Positions 1-11,133 of a stretch of DNA of 64,000 nucleotides are shown here, piece by piece. The DNA is taken from contig CM030717.1 in NCBI GenBank assembly GCA_017979445.1, positions 21,625,288 to 21,689,287 on the forward strand, in the 5' to 3' direction. Origin of the DNA: Akebia trifoliata. Taxonomy: Eukaryota; Streptophyta; Magnoliopsida; Ranunculales; Lardizabalaceae. Position 1 is the stretch's first letter. Every line of letters begins with the position of its first letter. The translations under genes were made by a program, and so were the position numbers. The notes below the pieces were generated by a model. That model saw only the letters and a list, made by a program, of their open reading frames with translations. It made no database searches and was not told the DNA's origin.

Positions 1-629
1 TTTTAATGGGTCCATCAACACTGTAACAAAATTAACATGAACCGAGTCAACCTATTGAACTAGCACGCAGTGTGACTCGGTGAATCCATCAACATTTAGC
101 CCGGCCACTAAAATTGAAAGAGTATTTATAATAAATTACTACTGGGTCTATAATATCATTACAGGATAATAAATGAAATGAAACGGAGCATCTTGACCCT
201 CCCTCGAGTCTCAACTACTGCATTAAAAATTTAAATATAATAAAATCAACGGTTCAGATTGATGTGCAACTGATACGCTGAATTGGTGAATGTAATCAAC
301 GGTTAAGTGCTGAGACGGCCTCAGCATTCTAATTTTAAACTAAAATTTGTGATTGAGTCTCAGTCTCCACATTTCAAATCGAACTTTTTAACGTTCTCTT
401 ATACTCAGTTAAAGAAAATAAATACAAAGCCGCCAACATACGAAGCTTAAGCTAACTCTCACTTTTTTCAGTTTTTCTTTTAAAAACAAAAAAAAAAAAA
501 TTAAAATATTTCTTCTCGCTTTACTGGTTCTTCTTTCTTCTACTCGAAATCTCGAATCAATTCGCCTTTTATTCTTCTTCTTCTTCTTCTTCTTCTTCTT
601 CTTCTTCTGTGATTTTGTATTGTTCGTTA
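1..629 (+). promoter_or_regulatory. Upstream region and 5' UTR of the PUB16-type gene
   Basis: AT-rich sequence upstream of the U-box gene with no supportable coding frame. The last ~150 bases are pyrimidine-rich and presumably form the 5' leader. No TATA box could be assigned with confidence. Confidence 0.45.
573..606 (+). repeat. (TTC)n microsatellite in the presumed 5' UTR
   Basis: About eleven perfect TTC/CTT trinucleotides end some 24 bases before the PUB16 start codon. CT-rich repeats are common in plant 5' leaders. The length is likely to vary between individuals. Confidence 0.9.
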
Positions 630-2645
630 ATGGCAATTTCTCCGGAAGCTTTCCCGCCAAGAAAACGTAGGCCATCAGCTGGATCTTTCATCTCTCCAAA
701 TTTCACAGATTTGAAACTTGTTCAATCTCTTCTACTTCTCTCTCAAGAGATCTCAGCCTTAATACCTCCAACTTTTCTCCTAAAACGTTGTTCATCTTCG
801 ATCATTCGTAAATCGAAGCTTCTCGCTTTCTTATTCGAAGAAATTTTACGAAATTCTTTCTCTTTTCTTCCTCGATCTGCTGTTCTATGCTTCGACGAGA
901 TTCATATCGTATTACAGAGAATCAAAACCTTGTTGGAAGATTGTTCAAATGGAAGCAAGATGTGGCTTTTAATGCAAAACGAATTCGTTTCGAATAATTT
1001 TCACGAACTTACGGTAGATTTGTCAACGCTTCTGGATATCTTCCCATTAAAAGAGTTTGATCTGAGTGAAGATGTGAAGGAGTTGGTAGTTTTAATCAGA
1101 AAGCAATGTTGGGAGAAGAAGTTTTTTATCGATCCAACGGAGAAGAATCTTCGATTCGAGGTGTTGAATCTTCTCGATCAAATAAAGAAAGAAGTCGTTC
1201 CAGATCACTCGAAACTCAAAGAGATCTTTGAGAAATTAGAACTAAATGATTCGAAAAGTTGCAGAGAAGAGATCGAGAGCCTCCAAGATGAAGTTCAGAG
1301 TCAAATAAGTGAGAAATCTTCGGCTGAGATGATCGCGTTGATTGGCCTCGTTCGTTACACCAAATGCGTTCTCTTCGGCGCTTCAACGCCTAGATCTGAC
1401 ACAAAATCCCGTTTACAGGCGATAGATACTGTTTTTCCAGTTGATTTCCGGTGTCCGATCTCACTCGATTTGATGAGAGATCCAGTCGTTGTTGCGACAG
1501 GACATACGTACGATCGATCGTCCATCAGTCTTTGGATCGAATCAGGGCATAACACGTGTCCCAAAACAGGCCAACTCTTGAATGACACGAACCTAATTCC
1601 GAACCTAGCAATGAAGAACTTGATCTCTCTATGGTGTCGCGACCAGAAGATTCCATACGAAATGGCGGAGAAGAGCGTCAAATTTAACGGTGTTACAACA
1701 AACAAAGCGGCAATTGAGGCAATAAAGATGACGGCATTATTCCTGGTCAACAAATTATCCATTTCGACGTTAAGTGAAACGGCGAACCGTCTGGTCTACG
1801 AGCTTCGGTTACTTGCAAAAACAGATTCGGACAATCGAGCATGCATTGCGGATGCGGGAGCGATACCTTGGCTTGTACGGTATCTAAACTCAGACAATCC
1901 TAACCTACAAGTTCACGCCGTTACAACGATCCTCAACCTTTCAATCCTCGAATCAAATAAAACAAAAATAATGGAAACTAACGGCGCGTTAGACGGAATC
2001 ATCGAGGTACTCATATCAGGTGCCACGTGGGAGGCAAAAGAGAATGCGGCGGCAACGATTTTCAGCTTATCAGCCGTACACGAGTACAGAAAAAAGCTTG
2101 GGAGGAAAACACGTGTCATTAAATCATTGCTTGAACTTGCTAAAGTAGGACCGACAAGTGCAAAGAAGGATGCTTTGGTGGCAATTTTGAATTTAGCGGG
2201 AGAGAAGGAATCGATTGGGAGGTTAATTGAGGGAGGAGTTGTGGAAATGGCTGTAATGGTGGCTGAGGAATTTCCTGAAGAATCCGTGGCGATTCTTGCG
2301 GCGGTGGCGAAAAGAGGTGGAGTAATGGCTGTGGCCGAGTCTCTTAGAGCGGTTCGAAAATTGGGAGTAATTTTGCGAGATGGTCCAGAACGAGCAAGGG
2401 AGAATGCGGCAGCTGGATTAGTGTCAGTTTGTCGAAGAGTTGGGGTCGAAGTGGTGGCAGAAGTGGCTGGGATTTCTGGGATAGAAAGGGCAATTTGGGA
2501 AATGATGGGTACGGGAACAAACAGAGGGAGAAGAAAGGCTGCGTCATTGTTGCGGATTCTTCGACGATGGGCAGTTAAGATGGAAGATCATACTATTGGA
2601 TTCCCTACAAATGTGGGTGTATCAAGGGCAGTCTTGCATAGGTGA
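630..2645 (+). CDS. PUB16: U-box/ARM-repeat E3 ubiquitin ligase, PUB16 type
   Basis: Intronless 671-aa protein. By family it is a plant U-box (PUB-ARM) E3 ligase: the U-box recruits an E2 enzyme and the armadillo repeats bind the substrate. The N-terminal helical region (residues ~25-230) matches the U-box N-terminal domain. The U-box lies at ~268-345, with the typical FRCPISLDLMRDPVVVATGH and CPKTGQ segments. ARM repeats run from ~382 to ~660, including AGAIPWLVRYL and NAAATIFSLSAVHEY. The start is the ATG at 630; the frame stays open for seven codons upstream but has no other ATG. The N-terminal PRKRRPS-GSF block resembles Arabidopsis PUB16 more than PUB17, from memory. Length and structure look intact. 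Relatives act in immunity and hormone responses; no substrate can be inferred. Confidence 0.93.
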   Translation: MAISPEAFPPRKRRPSAGSFISPNFTDLKLVQSLLLLSQEISALIPPTFLLKRCSSSIIRKSKLLAFLFEEILRNSFSFLPRSAVLCFDEIHIVLQRIKTLLEDCSNGSKMWLLMQNEFVSNNFHELTVDLSTLLDIFPLKEFDLSEDVKELVVLIRKQCWEKKFFIDPTEKNLRFEVLNLLDQIKKEVVPDHSKLKEIFEKLELNDSKSCREEIESLQDEVQSQISEKSSAEMIALIGLVRYTKCVLFGASTPRSDTKSRLQAIDTVFPVDFRCPISLDLMRDPVVVATGHTYDRSSISLWIESGHNTCPKTGQLLNDTNLIPNLAMKNLISLWCRDQKIPYEMAEKSVKFNGVTTNKAAIEAIKMTALFLVNKLSISTLSETANRLVYELRLLAKTDSDNRACIADAGAIPWLVRYLNSDNPNLQVHAVTTILNLSILESNKTKIMETNGALDGIIEVLISGATWEAKENAAATIFSLSAVHEYRKKLGRKTRVIKSLLELAKVGPTSAKKDALVAILNLAGEKESIGRLIEGGVVEMAVMVAEEFPEESVAILAAVAKRGGVMAVAESLRAVRKLGVILRDGPERARENAAAGLVSVCRRVGVEVVAEVAGISGIERAIWEMMGTGTNRGRRKAASLLRILRRWAVKMEDHTIGFPTNVGVSRAVLHR

Positions 2646-3765
2646 TGCAATTTTCTTTCGTTTCGTCTGATTTTCAATTGTAATTTGTAAATATATATAT
2701 ATAATTCTAAAGGATATTGATGAAAAAGAATTCTTTGATTTGGTTGAAATTTAGAAACACATTTGTTAATGTTGATGTAATTCTAGAAGAAATACTACAA
2801 GTAGTAGTAAGCAGCTGGTTGTTCTAATTTATTCCATCTCCTTGTTTAAGTTTAATCATTAATCATTAATCATTAATCATTAGAATATGAAGTATGAATC
2901 AAATGTGCTACCGAGAGATGAGAGGATATTCCTAGGGATTCCCACTAAATATAACCATAAGAAGAAATGTACGAAATTTTTTTATTTTTTATTTTTCCCT
3001 TCCTTCCATGAAGGAATTTTGATTTTAGCACACCGGATAACGAGGCATACTTTTGATTTAAATGATAAATTTGCACTTTTGACCATATCATATATTTCGT
3101 GGATGGATAAACTTAACAACGCAAAGGTGAATGGGCGGGGCCCCTCGAATTATGTATGGGTCTTACATGATTTTCGTTTGCTTAATTTGTTGGCTAGTAT
3201 TATATCGTCACTTTTCCTTGATTAAAGTGTGCAAGACAAACAATAGACTAGTTGTACCTTGTCGATTAGAATATGGGAAACATGTTAATAATTAATAGAA
3301 TAAATGCAAGTGAGAATGTTTGAGATGGATTAATAGAAAAATTAAAATTAGCATGTCTTAAGGAAATTTAAGAATCACTATTGTCGGGGTAGTATAGTTC
3401 TTGACCCTTCTCGAGATGATACGAACATTTTGCCAAAAAAAATAAAGAAACCAAAATAATAGTTGGGCACACCCCCCAAAACAACTGATGACCTATAAGT
3501 TGCGGTGCATGCTCGACAAGTTGGACAAAACAGACGTCCCACTGACAAAGGTTAATGCGAGTGATTTCATATGTTCGAAAAAAATCGACAATTGATGATT
3601 GTAAGGTAGCAACGTATGCTTGAAAACTATAACAAAGGAGAGATGCCAGCACATGTTGAGACATGAACTAGAGCGTTTGATAAGGTCAATCTCCCAAGAC
3701 GACCTCAAATGATTGAGATTCCACAAGTAGAGGTGATTCAACTCATAGAATTAAGGATCATCTAC
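2646..3765. other. PUB16 3' flank, no gene seen
   Basis: Probable 3' UTR followed by AT-rich intergenic DNA. It contains four to five copies of a 7-bp AATCATT repeat at about 2851-2882 and a short TA tract near 2690-2703. The open frames here (for example 2887-3225 +) have no recognisable domain and biased composition. Confidence 0.6.
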
Positions 3766-3780
3766 CACTACATGAAAATA

Positions 3781-4050
3781 TACAAAATTCGACGGCCCAA
3801 AACCGTCCAATTATGTAACTATTCGTCGGCATCGACCGTCGAAATTGGTCTTGTCGAAAAAAAATTCGACGGTTAAGAACCATAGAATTTTTATAAAATT
3901 CGACGGCCCAAAATCGTCGAATTTTATAAATTAGACGGCCTAAAATCGTCGAATTTGGTAAACTAGACGGCCTAAAACCATCGAATTTGGATTTTTTAAA
4001 CAGAATTTCGACGGCTTTAGACCGTCGAATATTATATTTTCGACTGTAAC
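3781..4050. repeat. Subterminal palindromic repeats of the CACTA element
   Basis: Five to six diverged copies of a ~30-bp unit of the form AATTCGACGG-(t/c)(c/t)(c/t)AAAA-(t/c)CGTCGAATT. Each unit is a near-palindrome and copies lie within about 270 bp of the element end. Arrays like this are the known binding sites of CACTA-encoded TNPA-like proteins. Confidence 0.75.
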
Positions 4051-4548
4051 TTAAAGATTAATGAAAACTCGTTTTTATGCATTTGTCTTCAACCCATACC
4101 TGCGAAAAAAATCACACATTCATATCCATATCGACATTCACATCCCATCCACACCAATTTGCATTCAAGCATTCAATTCATAGTATCAAAGAATAATAAG
4201 ATTTAAAAAAAAAATTACTTATATAAGCAAAATTTTAATCTCACATATTGTAAGAATTCCTGAGATCATGTTCACATACATCAATGTAATGAAGTCTAAA
4301 ACCTAAAACAAGGTTTTACCATCCACTCTTGATGGCATGGACCTAAAACAACCAAGTTCAATCATGTACAACGAGTGTTTTCTCCGTTGAATTCAGATTT
4401 CACATTAACTTGAAAGACCTCTCGCCATCGAAATGAAAGAATGGAACCCCTTGTACCACAAATGAAAGAATTTTAGATCTTCACCTTAAACTTTTGGAGA
4501 TCGAAAAACACCCAAAGTTCATTGGTTCTAGTTGGCCAACTCAAAGTT

Positions 4549-4758
4549 TTATGTTGTTTGACTCCATGAAGATGATCCCATAGAACTGAAAAGGCTACTC
4601 CAGTTTGGGAGACGGACACGCTTACTATGCCTTGGTACCATCCAGCCACTGCTGTCTGTTTCTAGCCCCAAAGGCATGTCCCGCCTCACCACGGGCTGAA
4701 GGACTTTAGACTTCTTCTTTGCCTTAGCAGCAACCTTGGAGACTTCTTCTGCATTCAA
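4549..4758 (-). other. Unrecognised open frame inside the CACTA element
   Basis: A 69-residue frame, lysine/alanine-rich at the start (VSKVAAKAKKKSKV) and then richer in conserved-looking residues (PVVRRDMPLGLETDSSGW). The composition is more protein-like than the surrounding AT-rich DNA, so it may be another captured exon. I do not recognise the source gene. Confidence 0.25.
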
Positions 4759-5447
4759 GCGTGCCAGAGCTCTTCACTGTTCTATACATCTACATGAACA
4801 CCACACACACAAAACTGTAAATGACTCTTCACATAAATCAAAATAGTATTTCTCTATAACTTTTAACCTAAACTTTCCTAAATAAACAACAGAAACAAAC
4901 AATTAACAAGAAAGAAACCCAAGAATACTGTTCTGTGTAAACAACTGTTTTACCCATATAAATACAAAACAACCACATAAATAATAAAACCAAAACACCA
5001 AACACCATTGTTTGCAAACCATTACAATGAAAATGATCACTTAAGCAAGGAAACAAAAGCATGTGCAAGATCTCGTGGTATATTGTTCTTGTTAACCAGA
5101 ACCTATTGGGCTTTTAAGTGCTGGCAAGTGAGACTGTTTAATATGGTGTTGTCTAAAACAATTGTTATTATATACAATAACTTCAGTATTGGGTACTTAA
5201 AAAATAATAGTTATTAAATACGATTATGATACTAAGCAATTGTTAAGAATCAACTATGAGGTGAGTGAAAATTAAGCAATTGTTAAGAATCAACTATGAG
5301 GAAGTCATAGCCCAAGCATTTCATGGACTCAATGCCTCTACTCATTAACAATCACATAGAGGCTAAAATGTAAAGATTGTTAAATTCCTTATTAATTGAT
5401 TAATGTTGTTTTATTGATAAAATTTTCTATGTTTTTTGTGGTTGTAG

Positions 5448-5585
5448 TTGATGCATGTGAGGAACAATCTAGGGGAGAAACTAACACATGAAGAGGTGGA
5501 ACAGATGATTAGAGAGGCAAACTTGGATGGTGATGGTCAAGTTAACTATGAGGAATTTGTTTAGATGATGATGGCAGTTTATTAG
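5448..5585 (+). pseudogene. Captured calmodulin-like gene fragment (last EF-hand)
   Basis: Translates as the C-terminal part of a calmodulin or calmodulin-like protein (CML8/11 type): [16 protein letters not shown], then the EF-hand loop [12 protein letters not shown]. It is preceded by a pyrimidine-rich stretch ending in AG at 5447, so the piece was copied with an intron-exon border. A TAG at the position of the usual lysine after EEFV interrupts the frame before MMMAVY and the final stop. No other EF-hand is present nearby. It therefore cannot encode a working calcium sensor and is best read as a transposon-captured fragment. Confidence 0.85.
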
Positions 5586-6302
5586 CAATATCGATAAAAA
5601 TGGATGGAATTGAAAGACATTAATTTGCTTTCATCTCTCCAGGATTCATAGATTGTAACTATTGTTATAGATGATAGAATCAAATTACCCAAATGTTCCT
5701 CTGTTCTGGTATCTTCAGGGGGGAAAAAACATTAACTTTATCAATTATATTGTGTGTTCATGAGCTTCTACCAAAGGCTATTGCCACAAAATACACCTCA
5801 ACCCCCCTCCCAACAATCCTTTATCTTGAAATGACAGGTGATGCCAACATTGAAACAAGGCCAATATAGGAAAAAGAAAGCGCCAACATAAATTGAAAAA
5901 GCAAAGCAAGTGGAACCAAATTGAAGCAACAAAACGGTCCACAGGCCAGGCTCTATTTCATCCCTAACTCAAAGGCCTATCCGATACCCTTAACCAATTA
6001 GGGCGTAGCCAAAACTTGACTATTTTGTGTCTACTTACCCTTACGGGCACAAGTGAGAGAGCAAAAACTCTTGTAAAAGAGAGCACCAAAAGACAGACAT
6101 CATACATTGGACAAAATTTCACCTTGATTCATTTTCTTTAATGAAAGTTTCTCTCGTTACCAATAAAAAAGTCAAAAAATAAAAGTTTCATTCAGAAAAA
6201 CAAATGAAATCAAGACAGTTTTGAGTTTTAAATTTTAACATAAAGGTAAAGGTATGAATGCATATTATGTCAACATAAAAAACTTAAATTGGCATTAAGT
6301 AC

Positions 6303-6366
6303 CTTTAGCTTTGCTGCTAAACATTCCGGCAACAGCTGCAAAACTCTCCTCACTTGTATCTAGAAC
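6303..6366 (-). other. Exon-like segment of unknown origin
   Basis: A 64-bp segment reading LDTSEESFAAVAGMF on the minus strand, preceded by TTTTAG and followed by GTACTT, as expected for an internal exon. Its composition is clearly protein-like and it lies in line with the other minus-strand captured exons. I cannot assign the parent gene. Confidence 0.35.
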
Positions 6367-6429
6367 CTAAAACATGAACTGGGCATCGTCAAACAAAAAA
6401 AAACAGGCATTAAAGTAAGTGAAACTAAC

Positions 6430-6524
6430 CGTAAAACTATATCAGTTTCTTCAAGAGGGTGGTCCTTAACCCATGTGGCCAATCCCTCACTGCCGGTTCA
6501 ATTCACAGTTCTTGTGTTCCTGAC
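6430..6524 (-). pseudogene. Captured copper amine oxidase fragment 1
   Basis: After a TTTTCAG acceptor the minus strand reads VRNTRTVN, a stop, TG, then EGLATWVK and LEETDIVL. These are two blocks of plant copper (primary) amine oxidase that lie tens of residues apart in intact enzymes, so the intervening part is deleted. A TGA replaces the arginine after RTVN. A GT-like donor follows at 6429. This fragment belongs immediately N-terminal to the fragment at 6998-7079, yet on this strand it lies downstream of it. Confidence 0.82.
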
Positions 6525-6813
6525 CTGAAAATATGTACAACGTGCATCATTAATCAAACAATTACACTTCTGTCCCCAAACACAAATAAAGAGCAGCATC
6601 TCATCGTTGAATAAATGGATGAAAGATAAAAAACATTGATCCGATCAACATGTATCCAAGAGGTTCATCTATGAAACATAAACAAACATTGATCATCAAT
6701 GGAGTGATCTGCACCGAAGGCTATAGAACAAGGTCTAATGCAGCCAGATCTGATCGACATGAATCCAAATGAAAAGAACAACACAAAAATAGAACACAAG
6801 AAACGAAGCATAC

Positions 6814-6967
6814 CTGGACACCAGAAACAAGTGAACCAGCAAGAACCCCAACAAGAGTTTCCACCCCAAACCTGTCTGCTGCGAACCTCTTCCACCATCT
6901 TGAGAGCTGCATTTCCCACACTCTTCATCGTCATGGTTGAAAACCAATATGGAAGCATGGTTTCCAC
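6814..6967 (-). pseudogene. Captured vacuolar H+-pyrophosphatase fragment
   Basis: The minus strand reads [19 protein letters not shown] and KMVEEVR, then in another frame [19 protein letters not shown] directly followed by GTATGC, a splice donor. Both blocks are signature segments of the type I membrane proton-pumping pyrophosphatase (AVP1 family). About 45 residues that normally separate them are missing and the junction changes frame. It is a decayed transduplicate, not a pump gene. Confidence 0.85.
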
Positions 6968-6997
6968 GATTAGTCACAATTGACTAGTGGAATATAC

Positions 6998-7079
6998 CAT
7001 AAGCATGAAACCAATGCGCTCCACTGGCATGACAGGCCAGTCTTCCAATCGGGGAATGTGTGTCACGCCAAATACATGC
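6998..7079 (-). pseudogene. Captured copper amine oxidase fragment 2
   Basis: After a TTGCAG acceptor (7080-7085) the minus strand reads [20 protein letters not shown] followed by GFMLM, a highly conserved C-terminal block of plant copper amine oxidases. It stops at a GT where the normal enzyme continues into the PHGFF block. It is out of order relative to the fragment at 6430-6524. Confidence 0.85.
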
Positions 7080-7256
7080 CTGCAATACAAGATTAAAAAC
7101 AAATAGGTATCACCTTAAGATTAAAAACAAAAAGACACCAACAAATTATTATGAAATCCAAAAGAAATTTATGATAAAATCTTATCTATTAACATTCCCA
7201 AAATATGAATCAGAACCAATAAATTTATCCCAAATCAGGAATAGCATTCACCATGA

Positions 7257-7343
7257 AGTTCATATTGTAAATACTCTCGCAATCCTTGATCTCAAATGGA
7301 GGGTTAGGAATCTCCAAATCATATTGTAAATACTCTCGCAACA
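7257..7343. repeat. Local direct repeat inside the CACTA element
   Basis: The string CATATTGTAAATACTCTCGC occurs at about 7260-7279 and again at about 7320-7339. A second pair (TTGTTGTTCTAAGAAGGCTT) occurs near 9699 and 9859. These look like small internal duplications. Confidence 0.6.
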
Positions 7344-10300
7344 CCCAGATATTGAGAAACTGCCCACACAATAAAAAATTATCAATTTAGATGTGTCGAG
7401 TAACTGGTCAGTATAATATTGTGGGATAGAAAATGAAAGAAAAAAAGTATCAAAAAAAGAACAAAAAATAGTGCGGCATTGAAAGGCAGGTTATCCATTC
7501 AAAATCAAACCTGATTATTACCAAAAAATGAAGAGTGCTGGTGCGACATGTGACTTTAGTCGTACAACCACAACAACTACTATTGATCCCAATATGCCTT
7601 AAGGCTTGAGGCATAATCCTCCATAGCATGCACTTTTGAAATAGATAACTAGTAAATTTACAAACAAATAAATAGTACAAATTTTATTAAAAGAGAAAAA
7701 TCTCAAAAAAAATCTCAAAAAATAAAATGACAAATCACAACTTCACATTCCAAAGTTTAATATGCACCAAATTTATAACTCATCAATTAAATAAAATTTT
7801 ACCCATCTTCCATACTTCCAAGTTTTTAGCCATCAAACAAAAAAGAAACACTTTTAAGTGTTACAACCAATTTAACTAAAAAACATAACATCACCCTGAT
7901 ACTAGATGAAAAAGTTAAGGTATAGGTACAAGATAGAGAGAAAATAGATGAGTTCCCATTCACTAATACTGATTATAGTAGTCTTTGCTATAACTTCACT
8001 GCCATATCCCTTTCATCCCACTTATGACATTTAATTCTTATACAGCCATTTTGCTACCATTTTCTCATTTGGCTGCAATAGCAGCAACACATCACAGTCA
8101 CCTCATCCATAGAACACCCCTTCATATCGTTATTCAACTAACGATTTCCACTTCGACACATGTAGCAGCACATGTGCTACTTTCTTGCTCACAACCAGCC
8201 CACACTATCCTCTCTCTTTAACAAGTAGCAACAGCAGCCATGTGCCATTGCCAATATCTCAGAATTTAATGGATATCTAAATCTATTATTCACTCTATTG
8301 GCTTGAAAGGAAGATAACATTTTTTAAAGGAAAATGTCACCCAAATAGTCTAGATGAAGCTAATCGTTACAAAATTTTGGAAAAAAAATGAAATGTTTAT
8401 ATCAAATCAAAGATAGTAAAGGCAAAAGAATAAGAGAAACCCAAAGATAGACGGATTTGAAAGCAAAACTTTTTCCACCAAAATACTCTACTATTGCTTC
8501 GAAGTGCTGCATCAATAAAACAAGAATGTTACTGAATATACCAAAAAATGTCATTAAAACCAGGATTGAAGTATCTAGCATTGAATTGTCAATGGTAGTT
8601 AGATACATGAAAAGGTTAAGACCAACCAGCACTTGTAAAAGCTCAAGCAAGTCTACAACTTGCCCTCGAAATAGAGAGGTGATGAATTCTGTACAAAGAG
8701 TCGATGGTGAGAGAGATTCTCATCAAGGAAAATAAAAGGTTGGCCTACCAGAGAAAAGAAAGACCAAGGGGATAAGTTAACTGACATCATAGGAGAACTC
8801 AAGCATGACAACAAGGAAGCAGTTGCCCGGTGTTTAAAGAAAATGGCATAATAGAATAACTTTGTAATTTGATAGGTAATAACTACCCCATGTACAACTA
8901 AAGAGCAGTAGCTATGGCCCAACATCTTCAGGGCATGTAATTCCACTCCAAAGACTATGAAATGACTATACGTATTGGTAGCTGTGAAAATATTGTGACT
9001 GAAAAGATGATTTGGAAATTAAACCCAGCAGCAGACTAATATTTTTACAATGCTACAAGTATTAAGGCTTGATGCTTGGTTTCTTTTATTGGAAAGAAAG
9101 ACAGAGACCCTAATTGATGTCATACAATGTCACATTGGAACTTGTCCCTTAGTGCTAGGGAGAGCTTGCACAACCATAGTACCATATACACTATCAGTGT
9201 TAAAAATATCAACAAGGGATCCTAAAAAACATAAAAGATTCTTGCCATTAAAATTTGGGGTCACCACCTAAGAAATTTGAAAGCTACCATGTCTTTTAGC
9301 AAGACCTAGTACTCTGGCAATAATCATTTTGGTATACTTGTATAATAAAAGAGCAGCTTGTTGTCAATGAGAAAAGGCTCCACTTAGCAGCAATCCCTAC
9401 TAGTGCAACAATTTTCGTACTAAACCATATTAGGATAGACACAATTAGTAAGATGAAAATTGAAGAATATGCCAACATGATAAATCACAATATGTGACAA
9501 CAATATACAAGAATGTAAGGAAAATGAAATTTAATAACAGAGATCTTAAACAATCACTAAGATGCAAGACATCAAAGGAAAAGAGTAGGAAACATCAAAG
9601 GAATTGAGTAGGAAAAGTAGAGAAAAATACACACATTTTCGGGTGTTTGGTTGTGCTCTATAATATCAGCTGTTCGACGAACATTATGAGCACATAATTG
9701 TTGTTCTAAGAAGGCTTTAAACAAAACAGGAATCAAAACTAAAAATTAAAATTAAATAAAATTTCTCTCTCACACTAGCAGATAAAATTTCTCTCCAGTT
9801 TTGATTCAGATTTTTTGGATGATGTATTGAAGATGAAATCTGCAGGAATCAAAGGATTTGTTGTTCTAAGAAGGCTTTAGGGTTTTTTAGAGAGATGGAC
9901 TTACAGATCAAATCTAGAGTGTTTTGATCGGTGGCACTGATAAGATCTGGAGTGTTTTGACTTGAGCTCTAGTTTCTTCTTCAATTTGAGTTCCAAGAGA
10001 TTAAAAATTCATCGACGAAGTGGCAAGAGCTCGTTCGGTGCTCTCGATCGATCCGAAATGGGAGATTGAGGGACGTGCATGAGAGTGAGAGATCGCTCGA
10101 TGCTCTCGATCGTTCGGTGTTCTCGAATTTCTGGTTTGATCGAACCAAATCAAGAGGGAAAGTCTGTAAGACGTTAAGGTTTGATCGAATTTCTCGGTGT
10201 TCTTCAAATATTCAGTGAGTTTCGAATGTCTCGAATAGTTTTCCTCTGGTTAGGCTGAGAAGGAAAGTCTAAGTCGTTAAGGTTTTTTTGGTTAGAAAAG

Positions 10301-10460
10301 AAATTCGGTGGTTCATTGGGCTAAGGCTGTCGAAATTTTTTATCAGGCTTAAATATGAGTTTTGGGCCAGCAAAAATAAACATTGTTCATGGGCTACCGA
10401 ATTTAACGGTATAACAGTAACAAATTTAAGCCTTTTTGAGGTAGTGTACCATTATATAAA

Positions 10461-11133
10461 ATTAAAATCACTCCTAGAAGTAGAAGTAAAGGTGTGTAAA
10501 TTTTTTTCCCAAATCCCTTCACGCTATAAATATTTCATAATCATTATGGATGGATAACATCTCATTCCCATCTAAATTGTTAATGTCTCACCAATAAGTG
10601 TGTGCCCCTTCATGCTATAAATATTTCATAGACGTGTGTAAATTAAAATCACTCCTAGAAGTAAAGGTGTGTAAATTTTTTTCTCAAATCCTTTCACGCT
10701 ATATAAATATTTCATAATCATTGTGGATGGATAACGTCCACTCCCATCTAAATTGTTAATGTCACACTAATAAGTGTATATCCCTTCACGCTATAAATAT
10801 TTCATAGACATGTGTAAATTAAAATCACTCTTAGAAGTAAAGGTGTGTAAATTTTTTTCCCAAATCCTTTCACGCTATAAATATTTCATAATCATTGTAG
10901 ATGGATAATGTCCACTCCCATCTAAATTGTTAATGTCACACCAATAAGTGCATATCCCTTCACGTTATAAATATTTCATAAAGGTGTGTAAATTAAAATC
11001 ACTCCTAGAAGTAAAGGTGTGTAAATTTTTTTTCCCAAATCCTTTGACACTATAAATATTTCATAATCATTGTGGATGGATAACGTCCACTCCCATCTAA
11101 ATTGTTAATGTCATACCAATAAGTGTGTATCCC
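10461..11133. repeat. ~180-bp tandem repeat, about four copies
   Basis: Units begin ATTAAAATCACTC at 10461, 10642, 10818 and 10992 (spacings 181, 176 and 174). Each unit itself contains two copies of a CACGCTATAAATATTTCATA block. The array starts 12 bases after the right target duplication of the CACTA element. It is AT-rich and non-coding. Confidence 0.9.

Larger units (their letters stand above)
3766..10446. mobile_element. Putative CACTA (En/Spm) transposon with captured host-gene fragments
   Basis: The left end begins CACTACATGAAAA at 3766; the right end finishes TTTTTGAGGTAGTG at 10446, inverse complement CACTACCTCAAAA (two mismatches in 13). Both ends are flanked by the 3-bp duplication tac (3763-3765 and 10447-10449), as CACTA elements produce. 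Just inside the left end are palindromic subterminal repeats, another family trait. No transposase is recognisable, so this 6.7-kb element would depend on an autonomous relative. The interior holds exon-like pieces of at least three unrelated host genes, so it looks like a gene-capturing (Pack-CACTA type) element. Weak points are the short, imperfect terminal repeats and the absence of matching subterminal repeats at the right end. Confidence 0.65.

Noticed and set aside
2887..3225. 112-codon frame downstream of PUB16
   Set aside because: No recognisable domain, biased composition (T-rich run), no splice or UTR context.
7450..9478. Minus- and plus-strand frames of 60-97 codons in the middle of the CACTA element
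   Set aside because: No CACTA transposase motifs and no recognisable host protein; could hide captured introns, but nothing supports a call.
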